64,000 bases of DNA from an uncultured Acetatifactor sp. (GTDB taxonomy: Bacteria > Bacillota > Clostridia > Lachnospirales > Lachnospiraceae). This document shows, one piece after another, positions 33,535-42,461 of the stretch (position 1 is its first letter; every line of letters starts with the position of its first letter). A model generated the notes under the pieces. The model did not search any database. It saw nothing but the letters and a program-made list of their open reading frames with translations, and was not told the origin of the DNA. The stretch lies in assembly GCA_947631615.1 (NCBI GenBank), contig CANRLX010000005.1, positions 23,217 to 87,216 of the forward strand, in the 5' to 3' direction. Both the position numbers and the translations under genes were made by a program.

Positions 33535-34618
33535 CCTTTTTTAAAAGCTCTTTATAGCTTAATTTTATATATTGAAATAATTTATAGGTGCCTAGTAGCA
33601 ATAAAACTATCAGAATGTCAAACAAGATTCGATAAACGGCTGCTTTATACCATAATGGATTCCCCCATAAAAAACTATATGAAAAATCAAGTGAGTGCAC
33701 GCAAAAAATCAACAAACTATTTCTCCCTAAATAAGAAAAGATATTACTCACAATAATATTGTTGGATACTTCTTGGCTCAATGTACACACTGCAATAGTT
33801 GCACAACAGCTTTCTACCAGGGCAACTACCCCATAGGGGTATGCTCGCCAGGCCAGTTCGATGCGGATTCCCTTGCTCAAACAAATCATCCATATGCAGA
33901 AACCAACAGTCGCGATAATATTTTTATTTTTTTCATAGTGGGTCTCTTGACTGATTTTCCTAAGTTCTTTTCCAAAGCTGAGAAAAAAAACTACTACCAT
34001 TACAACATCTAATTCTTGTGGTAAATAATGCTGTTGCCCCAATACCACACCTATATACGCTATAAATATACTTATTATAAAATTTTCTTTTGGGAAAAGG
34101 ACTTCTATCGCTTCCCAAAGTGCCTTGCCCCAAAATAACGCGATTAAAAACCATAAGCTTCCCAGCGCAGGAATATCTCCTGCATTGTTGGTTGCCCCCG
34201 ATGCCCAGAACACTTTTAATGGTTCTTGGACTATTAAATTACATAGTACAACCCTTGATCTTTCTGCAGATTGAAAAAAAACAAAAATGATACGGAGCAC
34301 TTCCAAAGGAATACAAGGTAATATGAGATGTACGAAATTCTTCTTTACATGCTTAAAATAGTCGTGCCAACTGTTGGCTTTGTTTGCTGTATAACCTGAT
34401 AAAATAAAAAACATTGGCATGTGAAAGGAATAACACCATGTCCAAATTGCGCTATCCCTAACAGAAGTATGGCCGATAATTACCAGAAGCATGGTGATAC
34501 CTTTTGCAACATCAACCCACGCTATGCGGTACCCCCCCTGAATGTTTATAGCATATTCAGTACTATTGCTTTTTTTGCCCGTCATCTTATTGTTGAAATT
34601 TTCTGTAGCTGTGTGCAC
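33524..34618 (-). CDS. Acyltransferase 3 family membrane protein
   Basis: This is a 364-residue protein with about ten membrane helices. ITMLLVIIGHTSVRDS carries the conserved catalytic-region His, and YSFHMPMFFILSGY is the second hallmark of the OafA/NodX-type acyltransferase 3 family. It most likely O-acetylates a sugar of the glycan from acetyl-CoA across the membrane. The frame opens at a GTG at 34618 with AGGAAAG upstream; ATG 34585 (MTGKK) is an alternative. It lies at the 3' end of the long minus-strand operon. Confidence 0.88.
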   Translation of the reverse strand: MHTATENFNNKMTGKKSNSTEYAINIQGGYRIAWVDVAKGITMLLVIIGHTSVRDSAIWTWCYSFHMPMFFILSGYTANKANSWHDYFKHVKKNFVHLILPCIPLEVLRIIFVFFQSAERSRVVLCNLIVQEPLKVFWASGATNNAGDIPALGSLWFLIALFWGKALWEAIEVLFPKENFIISIFIAYIGVVLGQQHYLPQELDVVMVVVFFLSFGKELRKISQETHYEKNKNIIATVGFCIWMICLSKGIRIELAWRAYPYGVVALVESCCATIAVCTLSQEVSNNIIVSNIFSYLGRNSLLIFCVHSLDFSYSFLWGNPLWYKAAVYRILFDILIVLLLLGTYKLFQYIKLSYKELLKKDEK

Positions 34619-34635
34619 CTTTCTTTCTCTCTTTC

Positions 34636-36174
34636 CTATCTTTTCACCAAGTAAATGCTATATCCTTTACCATGGATGATATTAGTAATTGCATTATTGC
34701 TGTATATGTTTAATTCAGCGACATCTGACAATACCTTAAAACTATCCGGAACAATCCATATAATATACGTGCACAGTTGACTGTCTATTGTGTAGTTGTC
34801 ATACCGTTTTAGGTCTCGCCAATCAAAATAATCAGTTGCCTCTAACGGATCCACAAAAACATAATTTAGAGGTGTGATATAGGTGTTGTGAAGATTGACC
34901 TTCTTCCATAACATGGAGGCCGTAGGAATTGGTTTATACCGCTTTACTGCAATGTCAATTGTGAATTTTTCTTCTCCTGTCTGCTTGACCAAGTTCAATA
35001 CATCTTCATAGATAAAACTTTCATTTTCTTGTAACTCCGAAATTGCTTTATTAGTTATATTAAACCATTCCGTCTGTTTAGGGATATAGTAAAAAAAGCA
35101 GCTTGCAAGTTGACAAACTATTGCTATCAATAGCATCCGAGCATTAATCTTTTTTTCAATATCTATTTCAGATAGCAAGAAAATAATATATGTCAATATA
35201 AACAATCCTGTGCTAAAACCATGCCATGCCGCTCCTGTTGAGAAAAAACTAATAAATAAGTACAAGCAAACTGTCATAAATACTGATGTCAAAAAATACA
35301 ATACCTTTTTGTTTATCAATGGTAAGATGTATAGAAAAATAATAACACTCCCTAAAAACATTACGGATATATTAAAAGGCAGATCCCCAACATGATCCCA
35401 TATAGTTCTTGTTTTCCCCCAAAGAAAAAGGCTAAAATCATAGCTTGCCGGAAAACCTGACAATCCTTTTAGCGTGTTAATTGGATCAATCAAGAGATTA
35501 TAATTTCCAACAACATATCCTGCAAGTACACAAAAAATAGAAATAATAACATTTTTGGCACTTTTTATAATGGAAAAAAATATTTGTCGCGTTTCCTTTT
35601 TGCAGAGAAAAAGCAGTCCCACACCAGCTACCGCAAAAACATTATAAAGCTTCCAAGAAAGTGTAAAACTAGCCATTGCACAAAAGATATACCACAATTT
35701 TAAATCTTTGCCATACCCCCCCGGAGTTTTCATAAGAGAAAACATTTTGTTTAAAATTAAAATACAAATGCTGTAGGAATACGCAGTAAAAGGAAAGTCT
35801 TGAAATATCTTTCCATAGTAATAATACCAGATACTACACGAGTAAAGTATGGCAAGGCAAAGATAAAAACGAAAGCCTTTTTCTTCAAATAGCTGGTATA
35901 TAAGCAGTGAAAAATGAAGCAGTGTTAGTGTAAGGAGACAAAGACATAATAATGTCATTTGTCGAGGCATCCAACTCACAAAGCTGCAGATCCAAATCCA
36001 TAGCGAAGAATATCCATCCTTGGCCATATAATTCATGGTTGGCCACGAAGCATACAGACTAAAGTCGTAAACATAATATTCTATTAAGTAATATCTTATT
36101 GAAAAAATAAAATATATAAGCGGAAGTACACCAATAAGAATCTTATGCCGATTTTTCCATATTTTTTCTTTCAT
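34636..36174 (-). CDS. Polytopic membrane protein, possible GtrII-like glucosyltransferase
   Basis: This protein of about 512 residues has ten or more membrane segments and a C-terminal external part of roughly 130 residues. The first external loop, DFSLYASWPTMNYMAKDGYS, carries an acidic residue, as in membrane sugar transferases of the GtrII/GT-C type. The family assignment is tentative. ATG 36174 has AAGGAG at good spacing and follows the stop of the upstream membrane gene by two bases; ATG 36180 is also in frame. AT-rich. Confidence 0.6.
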   Translation of the reverse strand: MKEKIWKNRHKILIGVLPLIYFIFSIRYYLIEYYVYDFSLYASWPTMNYMAKDGYSSLWIWICSFVSWMPRQMTLLCLCLLTLTLLHFSLLIYQLFEEKGFRFYLCLAILYSCSIWYYYYGKIFQDFPFTAYSYSICILILNKMFSLMKTPGGYGKDLKLWYIFCAMASFTLSWKLYNVFAVAGVGLLFLCKKETRQIFFSIIKSAKNVIISIFCVLAGYVVGNYNLLIDPINTLKGLSGFPASYDFSLFLWGKTRTIWDHVGDLPFNISVMFLGSVIIFLYILPLINKKVLYFLTSVFMTVCLYLFISFFSTGAAWHGFSTGLFILTYIIFLLSEIDIEKKINARMLLIAIVCQLASCFFYYIPKQTEWFNITNKAISELQENESFIYEDVLNLVKQTGEEKFTIDIAVKRYKPIPTASMLWKKVNLHNTYITPLNYVFVDPLEATDYFDWRDLKRYDNYTIDSQLCTYIIWIVPDSFKVLSDVAELNIYSNNAITNIIHGKGYSIYLVKR

Positions 36175-36176
36175 AA

Positions 36177-38021
36177 TCATTCTCCTTTTTGATAAATTCG
36201 ATATGAATCACCTTCGCATGAAACGAACAAATCAAATCTTGGCGATGTATCAAATATATTATAATTTTCTTTATTGACCAAAATGTATGAAATATCTGCT
36301 GATGTCATAATATTTTCAATTTCTGATATTTCTTTATCAAATAAGTCATTTGTCGCTATATAGCGTTTGTGCCATTCTTCCATGATGCTTTTTGAAGAAG
36401 GAACCACTTTGTATACTATATAGCAGTTTCTTTCCGATTCCACCTGAAACCATCCTGCACCAAAGTTATCATTGGGATCAGCCAGAAATACATCATTTTT
36501 TTGAGTATAACTTTTGAATGAGTTAGCTAATTGATATAAATCCTCCCCCATAGTAGAGACCATAAGATTTTTTTCAGATTGTAAGATCACATGTCCGTTA
36601 TTGATCCAAAAGAAATCTCCATAGAGGGAATATAACAGCAACCCCAAGGATAATCCACATATTCCACACCATAAAAATTGTCTCTTATAGTGCCTAGCTG
36701 TCTTTAAAAGCATTGACAATATTGTGGCAAACAAAACAATGAATTTTTGTTCTATTCCGATTTCTGAATATATGCTTAAGCAAATCAGAGCAATGAACAA
36801 CCCCCCCGACATCAACGGATTCAGTAAGCTATTTCCGCAACGCAATACGCAAAAATTTTCTAACAAAAGGACTCCAGAGATTATTAGAAAAAAAACAAAA
36901 AGGAATTTTCCCTCAAAATTGTGTGTCATAAGTACATAAAAAATCACGGCGTAGGAAGATAAATATCTTTGATAGGCAGTAAAGTCAGAGGCGGTATTTA
37001 TTGCCCATACCAATGATATAAGTACAATGTATTTAAATACTTTAGAAATAAACATAGTGGATATGAATGCAAGAGGAAAAACCTCTGTAAAAACATATTG
37101 CACTCCCAGCAAACCTAACCATGCTAATGTAAAAAGAACTGCTTCACAAAGAAACAATTTGAGTTTTTGTTTGTATATGAAAAAAAGATACATAATACGG
37201 AAACTTGCAAGGCTCAAAATAGTAAATAGTGAGCGAAAAATGTTATTAATTCCCCATGAAGAAGGAATTAAGTGGTGAGGGTGTCTCTGATATGAATAAA
37301 TCTTTACAAATTCTGCGTTGGAAATAGAAAGCTTATCGGTAAGCAGACTTGGGACAATGATCACAAGCACTGCCATTATGTATATGAGAATACACCACTG
37401 CCTTTTTAGGGATAATTTCGTTCCCTGAATGATATCAATCATGCAAAATATACATATAATAATAAAACCATACAATCCCTCGTGTATATGGCAACACGCC
37501 GAAAATGCAAGGCAGATATATGCAAGGTTAAATTTCTTGTTTTTTCCAATCACAAACGAAATCCCCAATGTGGCCAATGCTAATGCCATACCAATACTGA
37601 GAGATTGTAATGCAAATAAAGAAAAACCTGCTAATGTGTTGCCATTTAATACAAGTAATAACGCCAAACACAGCGAATAAAGAGTTTGATTATCTTCTGT
37701 AACAGAAAAAACAATATTGACAATCGCAAATGCCATAATAATTGCGCTGGCGTAAATGATGCTCATTGCAGTGATTGCCCAGCTGCCGCCATCTATATTC
37801 ATGATTGTTGCAAAGACTGTATCTAGAAAAAAACGTGGCGACAACACGCCTTGTCCCATAAATATATTGGATGCGAAAAGGGTGTTGTCATAGGTATTGA
37901 TTTCTCCAATGGCATATATCATGTTATCTTCACTGATTTGTGATGTGAGATAGCTGCAAAATACTGTCCATACAATAATGACCGAAATCACATAATTTAA
38001 TTTGAACTTATATTTTGACAT
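36177..38021 (-). CDS. Large polytopic membrane protein
   Basis: This 614-residue protein has about twelve membrane helices and a C-terminal external region of about 130 residues (DFFWINNGHVILQSEKNLM, then DVFLADPNDNFGAG). The overall plan, with an acidic first loop, many helices and a soluble tail with a DxND-like site, fits a GT-C-type glycosyltransferase. I do not recognise a named family. It is coupled by immediate adjacency to the next membrane gene, and it follows a GT4 gene by four bases. Confidence 0.6.
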   Translation of the reverse strand: MSKYKFKLNYVISVIIVWTVFCSYLTSQISEDNMIYAIGEINTYDNTLFASNIFMGQGVLSPRFFLDTVFATIMNIDGGSWAITAMSIIYASAIIMAFAIVNIVFSVTEDNQTLYSLCLALLLVLNGNTLAGFSLFALQSLSIGMALALATLGISFVIGKNKKFNLAYICLAFSACCHIHEGLYGFIIICIFCMIDIIQGTKLSLKRQWCILIYIMAVLVIIVPSLLTDKLSISNAEFVKIYSYQRHPHHLIPSSWGINNIFRSLFTILSLASFRIMYLFFIYKQKLKLFLCEAVLFTLAWLGLLGVQYVFTEVFPLAFISTMFISKVFKYIVLISLVWAINTASDFTAYQRYLSSYAVIFYVLMTHNFEGKFLFVFFLIISGVLLLENFCVLRCGNSLLNPLMSGGLFIALICLSIYSEIGIEQKFIVLFATILSMLLKTARHYKRQFLWCGICGLSLGLLLYSLYGDFFWINNGHVILQSEKNLMVSTMGEDLYQLANSFKSYTQKNDVFLADPNDNFGAGWFQVESERNCYIVYKVVPSSKSIMEEWHKRYIATNDLFDKEISEIENIMTSADISYILVNKENYNIFDTSPRFDLFVSCEGDSYRIYQKGE

Positions 38022-38025
38022 GTCC

Positions 38026-39483
38026 TTATTCCTCTTTTAACTGCTTTTGTACCTCTTCCCAGTTGAGACAATCCTCTGCATCCCACGCTTCCAATATTTC
38101 AGGTTGTTCTTGCACTTTTACACTGATCTTTTGTAACTGCTTATCCTTTCCGTTCACTATAATTTTTAAATAGTTTTCGTACCTTTTCCAATTAAAAATT
38201 GTTCTGGCAACAAGACGAGAACGTTTAGACATTTTAGGGAAAGACTTTTGATCGGATAACACACATTGAAGGACTTTAGCAATTCCTGCCACGCTATTTT
38301 CCTCTAGTACCCAACCATTATGATATTTTCTGACAATCCTCCCTTGCTCCATAGTGTCAGAGGTAATTATCGGAAGTCCTGCCTTTGTGTATTCAATGAA
38401 TTTGTTTGTAAGGGCAAATTTCCAGTTGAGACAGTCGTTCACATTACACATATGAAAACCGACATCGCCATCCCTGTTAGCAACTAATGGTATTTCATCC
38501 GGGCGAACAGGATCCAAAAAGCTTACCCGATGTTCCAGATGGTGGTCTGTTACATATCTTTTTATCATTTCCAGATTGTCCGAGGGCAAACATCTAAGGA
38601 CAATTTTAAAGGAATCTGTCTGCTCTACCGCCTGCACCAGTTGAAATAATCCCCTTGAGGAATCGCTCATTCCATGATAATATATAGTAATTTCTTTTTT
38701 TGGTACCGTTTTGATCGGAAGATGATTAATTTTTTTCACGTCGGAACAATTTAAGATAGGAATTGCCGGCGCTGCAAAATTATAATGTTGCTTGCTCCAT
38801 ATCAGGTCAGATTCCGAAATTGACAATACAATATTTGCAAATTGGATCATATTTTTTTCAAACTGCACCAACATATTGCTGTACATTTGAGGGAAAACCC
38901 CGTCCGATATATCTGCAACAATATCATGAAAATCATAAACCAGACGACTATTGTATTGTTTCGCATGGACTACGCCTGCCAGTAAGGTATCTAGGTCATT
39001 ACACCAGACAATATCCGCGTTCGTTTCCAATGCTTTTTCAGCATATTGCACTGAACTTTCCAAAAAAGTTAATGGATAGCTCAATGCGTTGGACAGATCC
39101 ATTTCCTGGCTTTTTCTGCTGGTAATATCGCGCCACCTATCTCCGGAAACCATTTGTTCCAGTAATTGTGTATACTTTTCTAAGCAAGGGATGTGATAGT
39201 AGCTGTCACAGGCTAAAATTGGAAGGCACTTTAAAAATATTTCTTTTAATCCCCATTTCTCTGCAAATTGCAATATGGCAGTATTGATTGGATGGGGCTG
39301 CGGCGAATAGTGAAAAAAAGAAAGTTGAACGTTGGGGGCCAAATAAGGTACGTTCGTATCTTCATCTGGTATGGGACGTGCCAGAACAGACACATTATCT
39401 ACCAATTTTGCCACGGCATTAATATGCCGTTTAACACGCGTGTCATATTTCAAGTTATTTCCAACCAGCATGAGCAGCTGCAT
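38026..39483 (-). CDS. GT4-like (GT-B fold) glycosyltransferase
   Basis: This is a 485-residue cytoplasmic protein. The N-terminal half starts LLMLVGNNLKYDTRVKRHIN, a frequent opening of GT4 enzymes, with DFHDIVADISDG in the middle. The C-terminal half has EITIYYHGMSDSSRGLFQLV and then NKFIEYTKAGLPIITSD, the E-x7-E-like donor-binding segment. It should transfer a sugar from an NDP-donor to the growing repeat unit. AAAGGA precedes the ATG. Confidence 0.85.
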   Translation of the reverse strand: MQLLMLVGNNLKYDTRVKRHINAVAKLVDNVSVLARPIPDEDTNVPYLAPNVQLSFFHYSPQPHPINTAILQFAEKWGLKEIFLKCLPILACDSYYHIPCLEKYTQLLEQMVSGDRWRDITSRKSQEMDLSNALSYPLTFLESSVQYAEKALETNADIVWCNDLDTLLAGVVHAKQYNSRLVYDFHDIVADISDGVFPQMYSNMLVQFEKNMIQFANIVLSISESDLIWSKQHYNFAAPAIPILNCSDVKKINHLPIKTVPKKEITIYYHGMSDSSRGLFQLVQAVEQTDSFKIVLRCLPSDNLEMIKRYVTDHHLEHRVSFLDPVRPDEIPLVANRDGDVGFHMCNVNDCLNWKFALTNKFIEYTKAGLPIITSDTMEQGRIVRKYHNGWVLEENSVAGIAKVLQCVLSDQKSFPKMSKRSRLVARTIFNWKRYENYLKIIVNGKDKQLQKISVKVQEQPEILEAWDAEDCLNWEEVQKQLKEE

Positions 39484-39501
39484 ATTAGTTTCCTTTCTTG
39501 A

Positions 39502-40176
39502 CTATTTTTGTTGTTTTCGTTCCTCAAATTTTTCTAACAGAGTCTTTTCTTTCTCGTGAGACATTCTTTTGTGTACAAGGAAATCATCGGGATAAATAAA
39601 CATATGATCCTGATCCAGTTTTGAAATAGCATTTACTAGCATTTCCACTTCCGCATCATATACTTTTTGCGCTACATAGTAAAAAGTATCTCCGGAAGAG
39701 ACATCAATCATACGTCGTTCTATCACCTCACCTGCGTCTACATACTTACCCAGAATATGTGAAGTAACTCCAATGGGCTGATTTTCGTATATGGCCCATT
39801 TATAGGCATCCAATCCTCTGCAATTTGGTATATAACCTGGATGTGAATTGATAATTGTGTGTGTTTGTACAAAATCATCTGACAGGATGCCTGCACCACA
39901 TATCAATACAATTTTTTCTGAAACACAAATATCACTATCGCCAAGGTCGATATATTTAAAGCGAAAATTTTTACATACGGTCGGAGTGTCCGGCATCCCG
40001 CTATAAACTGGCGGGCGATGTTCCAGCAAGGGTTTAAATTGTTTTACATAATGTAAAGATTTTGCATAAACACTTACATGATCATATCCCTTTGCTTTTA
40101 ACATACACAATACGTCATAGGTTTTTCTGTGTTTGACATTATAAGTTAAAACAGCTAATTCTGGTTGTCCATTCAT
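39502..40176 (-). CDS. Formyltransferase-fold protein (possible sugar N-formyltransferase)
   Basis: This 224-residue protein carries the Asn-His-Asp triad of N10-formyl-THF-dependent formyltransferases: Asn110 and His112 in NSHPGYIPNCRG, and Asp147 in KYVDAGEVI. It is shorter than Met-tRNA formyltransferase and lacks its C-terminal domain. Next to a Gfo/Idh oxidoreductase and a sugar aminotransferase, it most likely N-formylates an aminosugar nucleotide. The N-terminal 80 residues are less typical of the family. The ribosome binding site is weak. Confidence 0.8.
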   Translation of the reverse strand: MNGQPELAVLTYNVKHRKTYDVLCMLKAKGYDHVSVYAKSLHYVKQFKPLLEHRPPVYSGMPDTPTVCKNFRFKYIDLGDSDICVSEKIVLICGAGILSDDFVQTHTIINSHPGYIPNCRGLDAYKWAIYENQPIGVTSHILGKYVDAGEVIERRMIDVSSGDTFYYVAQKVYDAEVEMLVNAISKLDQDHMFIYPDDFLVHKRMSHEKEKTLLEKFEERKQQK

Positions 40177-40208
40177 TTTGTTGCTTTTCTACTCTTTCTC
40201 AATCTTCA

Positions 40209-41282
40209 TTAAATAAAACGGTCTTTAAACTGGACTGTACTACATGACTGTAAGGGAAGCTTTATACTTTTTCCGGTAGATGCAGATAAATAGATTGCCA
40301 ATACTAACTCCAGAGCGCTTCGCCCAGCCGCTCCATTAACGTAAGGTTCTCTGTTTTCTTGAATGGCATCTATCATATCCCTGTAAAGCCTTGCATGGCC
40401 AAAGCCGTAGATGTTGGGCGGTGCTTCATGACATTGTCTTTTTACATCTTCAGGATCATCCAGATAGTCAGAAAATCTCCACTCTTCAATAATGTTTACG
40501 GCTTCGCCGCCTGCTTTTACCGTTCCTTTCTCACCAAAAATATACAATGTTTCTTCTAAATTTCTGGGATACACATTGGTAGTGCCTTCTATAACTCCAT
40601 AACTTCCGTTTGCAAATTTAATTAGAGCGATTCCGAAATCTTCCGCTTCAATGTAACTATGTTTTAAGCGATCCGTCATTCCTACCACCTCTATGATTTC
40701 ATCGCCCATCATCCAACGCAATAAATCGATGTCGTGAATACATTGATTCATCAGGGCGCCTCCATCCTGTTCCCACGTTCCCCGCCATGGAGCGCGATGA
40801 TAGTATTCATAATCCCTTGCCCAACGGATATGTGCAGCGCCATATAATAATTTCCCAAAGCGTCTTTTATCAATGGCTTCACGTATTTTTTGAATAGACT
40901 TATTAAATCTGTTTTGATGACAGACACATACTTTAACATTTTTTTCTTTTGCGAAAGCAATTATTTTATCTGCGTCTTCCAAGGATAATGCGATAGGTTT
41001 TTCTATGATAACATTGCAACCTGCATTGATACAGTCGAGCGCAATGCTTGCATGTTTTCCGCTCTCTGTAGCAATGGCGACCAGTTCCGGTTTTTCCGTT
41101 GTCAGCATTTGATGATAATCCGTATATTTTCTGACTGATTCCGGCAGATCAAATTTTATAATTTTATCATCAATATTGTCTGAGACAATATCGCATAGCG
41201 CAACTATTTCCAAGGAAAGTTTGGATGCTGCCACTATGTGATTGGGAGAAATTCTCCCACAACCGATCAACGCATACTTCAT
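40209..41282 (-). CDS. Gfo/Idh/MocA-family oxidoreductase
   Basis: This is a protein of about 357 residues. YALIGCGRISPNHIVAA is the NAD(P)-binding motif, EKPIALSLEDADKI carries the family EKP lysine, and GGALMNQCIHDIDLLRWMMG holds the C-terminal domain His/Asp block. Related enzymes (WlbA/WbpB type) oxidise C3 of a UDP-amino sugar before transamination, which fits the aminotransferase encoded immediately upstream. ATG 41282 has GGAGG and follows that gene's stop by one base. The substrate is inferred. Confidence 0.88.
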   Translation of the reverse strand: MKYALIGCGRISPNHIVAASKLSLEIVALCDIVSDNIDDKIIKFDLPESVRKYTDYHQMLTTEKPELVAIATESGKHASIALDCINAGCNVIIEKPIALSLEDADKIIAFAKEKNVKVCVCHQNRFNKSIQKIREAIDKRRFGKLLYGAAHIRWARDYEYYHRAPWRGTWEQDGGALMNQCIHDIDLLRWMMGDEIIEVVGMTDRLKHSYIEAEDFGIALIKFANGSYGVIEGTTNVYPRNLEETLYIFGEKGTVKAGGEAVNIIEEWRFSDYLDDPEDVKRQCHEAPPNIYGFGHARLYRDMIDAIQENREPYVNGAAGRSALELVLAIYLSASTGKSIKLPLQSCSTVQFKDRFI

Positions 41283-41283
41283 G

Positions 41284-42423
41284 TTAATGTCCTCCGTATA
41301 AAAAATCATAGTCTTTTATTGTACTTATGACTTTATCCTGCTCTTCATTTGTCAAATATGGTGAAAATGGTAATCCAACGTTAGTCTCGCTATATTGCTC
41401 CGTAATAGCGTAAGATTCACCATATGTATTGATGTTGTGAAAAACCGGAAGGCGATGCAGCGGATTGGGATAATAAACAATGCTGGGAATATTATGTTGT
41501 GCCAAATAGTTTCTAAAGTGTTCCCGATTTACAGTTTCTTTCAATAACACAACATATTGCGCATAGGCAGATCGCCCTGTTGCGTTATAGGGAGGGACTT
41601 TCACAAGAGACTGCAGTTTACAATCATAGATTTTTGCTATCGTTTGCCGTCTAAGAATTTCTTCCTCCAGATATTTTAGCTTAACTAAAAGAATTTGTGC
41701 CTGTATCGTATCCAATCGAGAATTTATACCAATACAAATATTCTCATATTTGGATGTCCCTTTTCCATGAACTCTCATAGAGCGAATCCTATCAGCAATA
41801 GTATCATTATTTGTAAAAACAGCGCCGCCATCTCCATATGCGCCTAAAGGCTTTGACGGGAAAAAGGAAGTGGCGCCTATATCACCTAAACTTCCACATG
41901 CGCTTTGACCATAAAAAGCACCTATTCCTTGCGCTGCGTCTTCAATAAGTAAGATTTCATATTTATTGGTTATTTTTCTTATTTCATCATATTCAGCAGG
42001 CCTCCCCAGAAAATCTACTGCTACAACAGCGCGAGGCTTCAGATTGCCTTCCTCTAAAACTCTTTTGATTTGTCGCTCCAGACTACTGGCATCTATATTG
42101 TAAGTATTGGAGTCTATTTCACATAATACAGGAGTTGCTCCTAACAGGCATGCCGGTTCGACAGAAGCAATAAAGGTCATGTCAGGGCAAAAAACGGCAT
42201 CTCCTTCTCCAATTCCATAAGCCATATAGATTAACTGGAGCGCGTCAGTTCCACTTCCGCAGGTGATTGCGTGCTTTACGCCTACATATTTAGCAAGCTG
42301 GTGCTCAAATTCATCAATGGCCGTTCCCATGATGAAGTCTGCCTTAGAAAGACATTTCTTGATTTCTTGATTTATTTCGCTTTGCATCTTTTCATATTGA
42401 GCCTTCAAATTAATAAATTCCAC
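41284..42423 (-). CDS. DegT/DnrJ/EryC1/StrS sugar aminotransferase
   Basis: This is a PLP enzyme of about 379 residues. TCGSGTDALQLIYMAYGIG, LLIEDAAQGIGAF and ATSFFPSKPLGAYGDGG give the family pattern, with the PLP lysine near residue 191. It resembles the WbpE/WlbC type that aminates a 3-keto sugar nucleotide, which matches the adjacent Gfo/Idh gene. I place the start at GTG 42423, eight bases after GAAGGAAG; GTG 42432 would leave no spacing. Confidence 0.9.
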   Translation of the reverse strand: MEFINLKAQYEKMQSEINQEIKKCLSKADFIMGTAIDEFEHQLAKYVGVKHAITCGSGTDALQLIYMAYGIGEGDAVFCPDMTFIASVEPACLLGATPVLCEIDSNTYNIDASSLERQIKRVLEEGNLKPRAVVAVDFLGRPAEYDEIRKITNKYEILLIEDAAQGIGAFYGQSACGSLGDIGATSFFPSKPLGAYGDGGAVFTNNDTIADRIRSMRVHGKGTSKYENICIGINSRLDTIQAQILLVKLKYLEEEILRRQTIAKIYDCKLQSLVKVPPYNATGRSAYAQYVVLLKETVNREHFRNYLAQHNIPSIVYYPNPLHRLPVFHNINTYGESYAITEQYSETNVGLPFSPYLTNEEQDKVISTIKDYDFLYGGH

Positions 42424-42461
42424 TATGAACACCTTCCTTCGGTTTCAAAAGCCCTTTTTAG

